From positions 1-22,517 of the forward strand of contig CALGMC010000037.1 of NCBI GenBank assembly GCA_937959145.1: a stretch of DNA of 22,517 nucleotides, read 5' to 3'. This document shows positions 17,006-22,517 of this stretch, piece by piece. Made by a program: the position numbers and the translations under genes. This stretch comes from an uncultured Chlorobiales bacterium (GTDB taxonomy: Bacteria > Bacteroidota > Chlorobiia > Chlorobiales > Thermochlorobacteraceae). The notes beneath the pieces are model-generated. The model worked only from the letters and a program-made list of their open reading frames with translations, had not been told where the DNA came from and made no database searches. Every line of letters begins with the position of its first letter. Within the stretch, counting starts at the first letter, position 1.

Positions 17006-18395
17006 TGCCCGTTAGCCAGCGAAAATTTGTACCCGAAACGGCAAGAAACAATCCCGTGCCAATCAAAATCAGCACCGCATTGCCCGCCCACATGGCAACG
17101 GAGGGCGGCACAATGCCTCTATCTGCCAGTTTTTCGCCGCTAATGAGAAATGCCCAATACATCAAAAAGAACGCTAGCGAAAGTCCTGCGCCAATGCCGA
17201 ACCCGCCACGCTTCGCCAATACGCCCAGCGGCACGCCCACCAGCACAAAGCAAAAGCACGCAAACGGAATTGAGAATTTCTTGTGAACCTCGACCATATA
17301 CTTGCGCTGCATTTCTAAATCGTTGCGAATTGTAAAGAGCGTGTTGCTCGTCTGCATTTGTAGGTTTCGTGCGAGGGCGGTGGCTCTATCCACGACAAAG
17401 GTATGCTCAAAGGGCGGAATGGAGCGCAGGTAAAAGAGCGTATCGCTCGACGCGTGTTGAGCATTTGGTTTTGTAACATTTAAGACGAGGGAATCTGCAC
17501 GAAGCGACGTGCCTGAAAAGAGCGTTGCCCAAGTCTCAAGGGTTGCCTTGGCAATTTTGGCTTTCTTGTCGTCGATTTGGGCTTGCAGGCTATCACAAAT
17601 GCCGAGCATGGTTGAAGCAGAAAGTTCACGGTCGCCGCGGCTCACTGCGCTTTCGTCGGAGCGTTGAAAGCCAAAGCCTGACGCATCGAGCAAAATTTTG
17701 TGCTTTTGAAACTCGACGCGCCGATATTCTTTGCGTGTGTTTTTATCGACCTCGTGCATTTCGCCATCGTAGAGCGTCATGATGAGGTAGCGAAAATCTG
17801 ACGAGTATTCGAACTTGCCGGTTTCAGCCGTGATAACGGTTTCGCTTTGGGGGCGGGTATAGTCGTAAATGGTTACGCCGCCGATGTCAGATGTAGTCTC
17901 GCTCGTTTTTCGCGCTAAAATGGAGTAGCCGTAAATGAGATTTGAAAACACATTTTCTTGCAGTCCAAACGAAGGCTTTTTGCGTGAAATGTCAATCATC
18001 AACACTTTCGCTTGATGATTGGCTTCGGGCAAAACCACATTGCCGAATCGCTCGACCAAGACGGTAAGAATTGCGCCTGCAATTAAAACCGGATACATCA
18101 ACCGCCAAAGTGAAATGCCGCCGGCGCGCATGGCGGTGATTTCCAAGTCATTCGTCATTTTCCCGAACGCCATTAAACAGGCGATTAACACGCCCATTGG
18201 CGCGGCGAGCACCACCATCCACGCGATTTGGAGCACAATCAACTCGATAATCACCGTTACATCAAGCCCTTTGCCGACAAAGCGATCGAGCGTGCGCGTC
18301 AGAAACTGCAAGAGGAAAACGAAAATAACCGTGAAGAATCCAAAGAAAAACGGACCAATGTGAGCGAGCAGGATATGTCGGTGAAGAATTTTCAT
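16995..18395 (-). CDS. LptF/LptG (YjgP/YjgQ) family permease
   Basis: I chose ATG 18395 (466 residues) over the TTG three bases earlier. Three N-terminal membrane segments (about 12-40, 50-85 and 100-125) are followed by a long periplasmic region (about 130-370). Three more segments lie near the C-terminus, including FGIGAGLSLAFFLMYWAFLI. VLAAPMGVLIACLMAFGKMTNDLEITAMRAGGIS is the conserved LptF/G coupling-helix region; this string spans about residues 63-96. LptF and LptG form the membrane part of the LptB2FG transporter that extracts lipopolysaccharide from the inner membrane. Which partner this is cannot be settled, since only one copy is in the window. It is followed by the DUF218-like gene with an 11-bp overlap and preceded by three tRNA genes on the same strand. 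Confidence 0.9.
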   Translation of the reverse strand: MKILHRHILLAHIGPFFFGFFTVIFVFLLQFLTRTLDRFVGKGLDVTVIIELIVLQIAWMVVLAAPMGVLIACLMAFGKMTNDLEITAMRAGGISLWRLMYPVLIAGAILTVLVERFGNVVLPEANHQAKVLMIDISRKKPSFGLQENVFSNLIYGYSILARKTSETTSDIGGVTIYDYTRPQSETVITAETGKFEYSSDFRYLIMTLYDGEMHEVDKNTRKEYRRVEFQKHKILLDASGFGFQRSDESAVSRGDRELSASTMLGICDSLQAQIDDKKAKIAKATLETWATLFSGTSLRADSLVLNVTKPNAQHASSDTLFYLRSIPPFEHTFVVDRATALARNLQMQTSNTLFTIRNDLEMQRKYMVEVHKKFSIPFACFCFVLVGVPLGVLAKRGGFGIGAGLSLAFFLMYWAFLISGEKLADRGIVPPSVAMWAGNAVLILIGTGLFLAVSGTNFRWLTGSGR

Positions 18396-18468
18396 CAATT
18401 ATGTCGCCATTTCTACTCAATCTTCAAGTGCGTGCGTAATAGGCAGGAAAGAGGACGATAAAACTTCG

Positions 18469-18543
18469 TGCACCCGTGAGGACTCGAACCTCAGACCTTC
18501 TGATTCGTAGTCAGATGCTCTAATCCAACTGAGCTACGGGTGC
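18469..18543 (-). tRNA. tRNA-Arg (anticodon ACG)
   Basis: The minus strand folds as a full cloverleaf. The acceptor is GCACCCG paired with CGGGTGC, the D-stem GCTC/GAGC, and the anticodon stem TCTGA/TCAGA with loop CTACGAA. The T-arm is TGAGG-TTCGAGT-CCTCA. Anticodon ACG (read after A-to-I editing) serves CGU, CGC and CGA arginine codons. The discriminator base is A and CCA is not encoded. Confidence 0.97.
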
Positions 18544-18623
18544 ATGTGCGATTCAAACGATTCAAAAAGGGACGCAAATATACGGCAAGTCTGCAAAGAA
18601 ACAAGCAAACACGGAATTTTTTG

Positions 18624-18697
18624 TGCGCCGGGAGGGATTCGAACCCCCAGCCGTCAGAGTCGAAGTCTGATGCTCTATCCAGTTGAGCTACCGACGC
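18624..18697 (-). tRNA. tRNA-Arg (anticodon TCG)
   Basis: The minus strand folds as a cloverleaf with acceptor GCGTCGG/CCGGCGC (one U-G pair), D-stem GCTC/GAGC and anticodon stem TCAGA/TCTGA with loop CTTCGAC. The T-arm is GGGGG-TTCGAAT-CCCTC with one wobble pair. Anticodon TCG reads CGA, overlapping the range of the neighbouring ACG tRNA. CCA is not encoded. Confidence 0.95.
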
Positions 18698-18750
18698 TCC
18701 GTGCTGTTGAAACTTGTCAACATTTGTCCGCAAAAGAACAGGCACTACCG

Positions 18751-18826
18751 TAGCGTGTGCGGGATTCGAACCCGCGATTTCCGCGCTGAAAATACGCAGC
18801 GTCTTGGGCCGCTAGACGAACACGCT
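18751..18826 (-). tRNA. tRNA-Glu-like (anticodon TTC) with a 9-base anticodon loop
   Basis: The minus strand gives acceptor AGCGTGT/ACACGCT, TTCGTCTAGCGGCCCAAGAC (a close match to the D-arm of bacterial tRNA-Glu) and a normal T-arm, GCGGG-TTCGAAT-CCCGC. The anticodon stem CTGCG/CGCGG pairs fully, but the loop between is TATTTTCAG, nine bases instead of seven. Removing the first two (TA) leaves TTTTCAG, the ordinary Glu loop with anticodon TTC. The A1-U72 first pair is also unusual for tRNA-Glu. Other pairings (CGCTG/CAGCG) break the D-stem. It may be a functional variant, a pseudo-tRNA or a sequence error. CCA is not encoded. Confidence 0.7.
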
Positions 18827-18864
18827 GGCGACAAAAATGCACAAAAATTTTTTCCGTGCCAAAA

Positions 18865-19710
18865 TCATGCGCGCTTTCTCTTCTTTTCTTGCTTTTTGGC
18901 TTGTTCCCAAAACCCGTCAAGTTCTTCCATCGTGAAATCGCTCCACGCTTTGCCGCTCTTCTGAACTGCCACCTCCACCGCTTGAAATCGCCTTGCAAAT
19001 TTCTCCGTCATTTTGCGCAGCGCATCTTCGGGATTGACTTTGAGGAATCGGCTCAAATTAACAAGCGTAAAGAGCACATCGCCGAGTTCTTCTTCGCGTG
19101 CCTTTTGGGTTTTGGCATGGCGCAGTTCAGAAAGTTCTTCGTTTAATTTTTCCCAAACGCCGTCGGCATGTTTCCAATCGAACGCAACGCCTGCCGCTTT
19201 TTCCTGCACGCGATAAGCGCGCAAGAGTTCAGGCATGGCACGCGGCACACCGTCCAAAACCGACTTACGCCCTTCTTTCATTTTGAGCTTTTCCCAATTA
19301 GCTTTCACGGCAGATTCATCGTGCACAACCTCGCTGCCAAACACGTGCGGGTGGCGAAAGATGAGTTTCTCGGCAATCGCGTCCAACACATCATCAATCG
19401 TGAATGCCTTGCGCTCCGCCGCCAAAACGCTCTGAAAACAAATATGCAGCAAAATATCGCCCAACTCTTTTTTGAGTTCTTGTTCATCTTTTGCATCGAC
19501 GGCGTGAATCATTTCATAAACTTCCTCGAGCGTTAAGTGCACGAGCGAATCAGGCGTTTGCTTTCTATCCCACGGGCAATCCGTGCGCAAAAGCGAAACA
19601 ATTTCAACCAGCCGCTCAAACTTTTCACCTGTCGCCTTTGGCACATCGGTTTCCAATCTCTTTTTCAGACGCGCCTTGCTTATGTTGGACGATTTTTTCG
19701 CTTTCATCAT
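18865..19710 (-). CDS. mazG: Nucleoside triphosphate pyrophosphohydrolase MazG
   Basis: I chose ATG 19710 (281 residues); the frame is open to a TTG at 19746, but the added residues look like non-coding extension. Two MazG domains are present. The first has CPWDRKQT (45-52), E62-E63-x-x-E66 and ELGD (82-85). The second has EELSEL (191-196) and EEELGDVLF (206-214). These give the EExxE...ExxD magnesium sites. MazG hydrolyses NTPs to NMP and pyrophosphate and in E. coli is linked to stress signalling and nucleotide cleaning. The gene diverges from the rlmD-type gene (92 bp between starts). Its stop lies 38 bp before the tRNA cluster, so the tRNAs may be read from the same transcript. The basic tail (KKQEKKRKRA) is notable. 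Confidence 0.95.
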   Translation of the reverse strand: MMKAKKSSNISKARLKKRLETDVPKATGEKFERLVEIVSLLRTDCPWDRKQTPDSLVHLTLEEVYEMIHAVDAKDEQELKKELGDILLHICFQSVLAAERKAFTIDDVLDAIAEKLIFRHPHVFGSEVVHDESAVKANWEKLKMKEGRKSVLDGVPRAMPELLRAYRVQEKAAGVAFDWKHADGVWEKLNEELSELRHAKTQKAREEELGDVLFTLVNLSRFLKVNPEDALRKMTEKFARRFQAVEVAVQKSGKAWSDFTMEELDGFWEQAKKQEKKRKRA

Positions 19711-19802
19711 TTGTTTTGTGTTTCGTGATTTTCTTACCAGCAACAAAATAACGCGCTTACATCATATCTTAACTTTTCAAACACCTTAACGCCATTGCGT
19801 CA

Positions 19803-21239
19803 ATGTATCAAAAAGGACAAACCATTATCGCCACGCTCTCAGACCTTGCCGAAGACGATAAATGCTACGCCAAATTGCCCGACGGCATGAGCGTTTTTAT
19901 TCGCGGCACGCTTGCCATTGGCGACACCGTCGAAGCCACGATTTACAAAGCCAAAAAGTCTTACCTCGAAGCCCAATTCACCAAACTGCTTTCGCCTTCG
20001 CCCTTGCGCACCGAACCCAAATGCGAAGTCTTCGGCATCTGCGGCGGTTGCAAGTGGCAACATTTGAACTACGACGCCCAACTTCAACAAAAAAACAAAC
20101 ACGTGCTCAATGCGCTCACGCACATCGGCGGCTTTGGCAACATTCACATGCTTGAACCGATTGGCGCAACGGCGATTTATCACTACCGAAACAAAGTCGA
20201 TTTTTCGCTCTCGACCTCGCGCTACCTTTTGCCAAACGAACGCAACGCGCCTCGCTCCGACAAGCGAAACGACTTCGCGCTTGGCTTTCACGCGCCACAT
20301 CGATACGACAAAGTCATCGACCTTGAGCAGTGCCACATCGCACCCGAAGAAGCCAACCTTGTCTTAAATGCCGTCCGAACCTTCGCGCTCAACCATAACC
20401 TTTCCATTTACGACACGCGCACGCACAACGGCTTTCTGCGAAACCTTGTCGTCCGAAAAGCCTTTCGCACAAAGCAACTCATGGTCAATCTCGTTACCAG
20501 TTGGCACGACGCCTCATTGATGAATCAACTGCTGACTGCGCTCCACAACGCGCTCGGCACATCGCTGACGACGTTCGTCAATAACATTTCTACCAAGAAA
20601 AACACGGTTGCCTTTGGCGAAGAAGAGTTCGTGATTTTCGGCAGCGGATTTATCACCGAGCGATTAGGGGATTATCATTTCAAGATTTCTGCGAACTCCT
20701 TTTTTCAAACCAACAGCGAACAAGCCGAGCGGCTCTACGAAACCGTGCGCGACTTTGCAGGATTGAGCGGAAACGAAACGGTCTATGACCTTTACTGTGG
20801 CACAGGCTCAATCTCGATTTTCATTTCAAAGCAGTGCCAAAAAGTTTTGGGAATCGAACTCGTTGACAGCGCAATTCGCGACGCCATCACCAACGCCACC
20901 GATAACAGCATCACGAATTGCACATTCAAACAATTAGACTTAATGAAGTTTGAAACGCTTCGCAATGAACTTGAATCTTTTGGCATGCCTGATGTGGTCA
21001 TCACTGACCCGCCACGCGCAGGCATGCACCCAAAAGCCGTTCAAACGATGATGCAGTTTGCGCCGAAAAAAATTGTCTATGTCAGTTGCAACCCTGCAAG
21101 TTTAGCGCGCGACGGCAAGATGATTTGCGACAGCGGAATGTATCGTCTGGTGAAAGTGCAAGCCGTTGATATGTTCCCGCACACCAACCACATTGAAAGC
21201 GTGGCACTTTTTGAAACCATCAATTCTGAAACCACATGA
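19803..21239 (+). CDS. rlmD: 23S rRNA (uracil-5-)-methyltransferase, RlmD/RumA type
   Basis: This 478-residue protein has a TRAM-like N-terminal domain (about 5-62). A 4Fe-4S cysteine set follows: C74, C80 and C83 in CEVFGICGGC plus C177. The SAM domain has VYDLYCGTGS (327-336), DPPRAGMHP (402-410), the catalytic nucleophile Cys429 in YVSCNPASLARD, and the base Glu465 in NHIESVALF. This is the TrmA/RlmC/RlmD family. The cluster and length fit the 23S rRNA U1939 enzyme RlmD, but paralogues (RlmC, RlmCD) cannot be excluded without a tree. Its stop overlaps the next gene's ATG by 4 bp (ATGA), so the two are probably translationally coupled. Confidence 0.9.
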   Translation: MYQKGQTIIATLSDLAEDDKCYAKLPDGMSVFIRGTLAIGDTVEATIYKAKKSYLEAQFTKLLSPSPLRTEPKCEVFGICGGCKWQHLNYDAQLQQKNKHVLNALTHIGGFGNIHMLEPIGATAIYHYRNKVDFSLSTSRYLLPNERNAPRSDKRNDFALGFHAPHRYDKVIDLEQCHIAPEEANLVLNAVRTFALNHNLSIYDTRTHNGFLRNLVVRKAFRTKQLMVNLVTSWHDASLMNQLLTALHNALGTSLTTFVNNISTKKNTVAFGEEEFVIFGSGFITERLGDYHFKISANSFFQTNSEQAERLYETVRDFAGLSGNETVYDLYCGTGSISIFISKQCQKVLGIELVDSAIRDAITNATDNSITNCTFKQLDLMKFETLRNELESFGMPDVVITDPPRAGMHPKAVQTMMQFAPKKIVYVSCNPASLARDGKMICDSGMYRLVKVQAVDMFPHTNHIESVALFETINSETT

Positions 21240-22517
21240 AACTTACCTTTTATGGCGCGACGCACGGCGTAACAGGCTCGTCGCACTTGCTCACGGTCAA
21301 TGGCAAACACATCTTGCTCGATTGCGGCTTGTTTCAAGGCAGGCGAAGCGAATCGATTGCGCTCAATCGCAATTTTCCATTTAAGCCGAAAGAGATTGAT
21401 GCGGTTGTGTTATCGCACGCACACACCGACCACAGCGGACGCTTGCCGCTTCTCGTCAAAGAAGGCTTTTCGGGCAACATTTATGCCACAGCCGCCACAC
21501 GCGACCTTGCCGTCGTGATGCTTCAAGACACAGCATTTCTTCAACAGCGCGACGCCGAGTTCATCTCAAAAAAACATGCGCGCAAAAATCTGCCGCCCGT
21601 CGAGCCGCTCTACACTGTTGAAGATGCACAACTTGCCACCGAACAATTTTTCGCTTTGCCTTATCACCGAACCCTCGCTATCAGCGACGGCGTCGAGCTG
21701 ACTTTCTACAACTCAGGGCACATTCTTGGCTCGTCAATCGTTGTGCTCGATTTGAAAGAAAAACACAAGCACATTCGCTTTGCCTTCACAGGCGATTTAG
21801 GCAGACCGCATACGCCGATTCTCAAAGACCCCGAGTTTTGCGGCGATGTGCATTACCTCGTAACCGAAAGCACTTACGGCAACCGCTTGCACAAACCCAA
21901 AGACGAAGTCGAGCGCATTTTAACCGACGTGATTGAACGCACTTATCGGCGCAATGGTAAAATTTTAATTCCTGCTTTTAGCGTCGGGCGCACACAAGAA
22001 CTCCTCTACTTTTTTAATCAACTCTACCACGCAGGCAAAATGCCCAAAGACATGCCGATTTTTCTCGACAGCCCGCTTGCGCAAGACGTTACAAATGTTT
22101 ATCGCTATCACCCCGAATGTTTCGACAAAGAAATGAACCGCTTGATTGCCGACGACAAACACCCGCTTCACTTGGAAAATGTTGCCTACACGCGCACCGC
22201 CGAAGATTCCAAAAAACTCAACGACTACCACAAGCCTTGCATCATTATGGCAGGTTCAGGCATGGCAGAAGGCGGCCGAATTACCCATCACCTTGCCAAC
22301 AACATCGAGAATCCAAACACGACTATTCTCATCGTTGGCTACATGGCAGAAAACACGCTGGGGCGGAAAATTTTAGAGCGCGAACCCGAAGTCAACATCT
22401 TCGGCGAGCCGTTCAAAGTAAGAGCAGAAATTATTGTGATGAACAACTTTTCTGCGCACGCCGATAGAGCCGAACTCTTGGATTACATCGGCAAATTCAG
22501 CCGAAACGAGATGCGCC
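21236..22517 (+). CDS. Beta-CASP metallo-beta-lactamase nuclease (COG1236-type), 3' end outside window
   Basis: The ATG at 21236 overlaps the rlmD-type stop, and the frame stays open for 427 codons to the window end. The MBL domain has the metal site H61-A-H63-T-D65-H66 (SHAHTDHSG) and FAFTGDLGRP. The beta-CASP insert shows motif A Glu in LVTESTYGN, KILIPAFSVGRTQELLY, and motif B His in SGMAEGGRITHHL. NNFSAHADRAEL, the MBL motif that closes the metal site, is also present. The domain order matches RNA-processing exo/endonucleases of the CPSF73/YSH1 and bacterial COG1236 group, which cut or trim RNA. The usual length is about 450-470 residues, so only a short C-terminal piece is missing. The RNA target is unknown; the adjacent rRNA methyltransferase suggests a shared RNA-maturation role, but that is inference. 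Confidence 0.92.
   Translation, partial: MKLTFYGATHGVTGSSHLLTVNGKHILLDCGLFQGRRSESIALNRNFPFKPKEIDAVVLSHAHTDHSGRLPLLVKEGFSGNIYATAATRDLAVVMLQDTAFLQQRDAEFISKKHARKNLPPVEPLYTVEDAQLATEQFFALPYHRTLAISDGVELTFYNSGHILGSSIVVLDLKEKHKHIRFAFTGDLGRPHTPILKDPEFCGDVHYLVTESTYGNRLHKPKDEVERILTDVIERTYRRNGKILIPAFSVGRTQELLYFFNQLYHAGKMPKDMPIFLDSPLAQDVTNVYRYHPECFDKEMNRLIADDKHPLHLENVAYTRTAEDSKKLNDYHKPCIIMAGSGMAEGGRITHHLANNIENPNTTILIVGYMAENTLGRKILEREPEVNIFGEPFKVRAEIIVMNNFSAHADRAELLDYIGKFSRNEMR

Noticed and set aside
18751..18826. tRNA-Lys (anticodon TTT) reading of the odd tRNA
   Set aside because: It needs a U-G closing pair and puts C at position 37; the D-arm and the TTTTCAG loop match tRNA-Glu better.
19839..20336. 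165-codon minus-strand open frame
   Set aside because: It is antisense to the rlmD-type gene, with a composition typical of a shadow frame.
1..22517. Insertion sequence, phage, integron, toxin-antitoxin or CRISPR content
   Set aside because: No transposase, integrase, paired toxin-antitoxin genes or regularly spaced repeats were seen. MazG here is the two-domain housekeeping pyrophosphohydrolase, not a toxin partner.

Overview
The window holds 16 protein-coding genes (two cut by the window edges), three tRNA genes and one clear intrinsic terminator. It looks like ordinary chromosome from a Gram-negative bacterium. Gram-negative features are a Wzi-like outer-membrane protein, an LptF/LptG-type permease, and Sec-signal and lipoprotein precursors. 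Moderate base composition, dense packing, frequent GTG starts, few Shine-Dalgarno sequences and tRNAs without encoded CCA, plus the style of the proteins, suggest the Bacteroidota-Chlorobiota side of the tree. That placement is from memory of protein families and is not proven. No mobile element, CRISPR array, phage gene or integron was seen.

Region 1 (1-7114) is a surface-glycan region. A Wzi-like barrel protein (minus, cut at base 1) diverges from a GT4 glycosyltransferase (plus). That gene runs tail-to-tail into a five-gene minus-strand operon. In transcription order the operon is a GalT/HIT-like (DUF4921-type) protein, an alpha/beta hydrolase, a Wzx-type flippase, a SAM methyltransferase and a GT2 glycosyltransferase. 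Spacings of a few bases and a 4-bp overlap imply co-transcription and translational coupling. The set could make, modify and export a lipid-linked glycan.

Region 2 (7198-12110) holds an orphan ABC-type substrate-binding lipoprotein, divergent from a large secreted M16 zinc protease. A terminator follows the protease, then a secreted protein of unknown function with calcium-loop-like motifs.

Region 3 (12140-15175) is a plus-strand run: EngB (ribosome-assembly GTPase), GlgA (glycogen synthase) and a histone-deacetylase-fold amidohydrolase.

Region 4 (15186-19710) is minus strand. In transcription order it is mazG, tRNA-Glu-like, tRNA-Arg(UCG), tRNA-Arg(ACG), an lptF/lptG-type gene, a membrane-anchored DUF218-like protein and an AttH/CrtC-like lipoprotein. 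Two signals here are unusual. One is a tight cluster of DnaA-box 9-mers inside the DUF218-like gene. The other is a tRNA-Glu-like gene with two extra bases in its anticodon arm.

Region 5 (19803-22517) is plus strand: an RlmD-type rRNA methyltransferase overlapping by 4 bp a beta-CASP metallo-beta-lactamase nuclease that runs off the window end.

I do not see a whole new defence or mobile system. The best leads are the DnaA-box cluster, the odd tRNA-Glu and the GalT-like gene heading the glycan operon.
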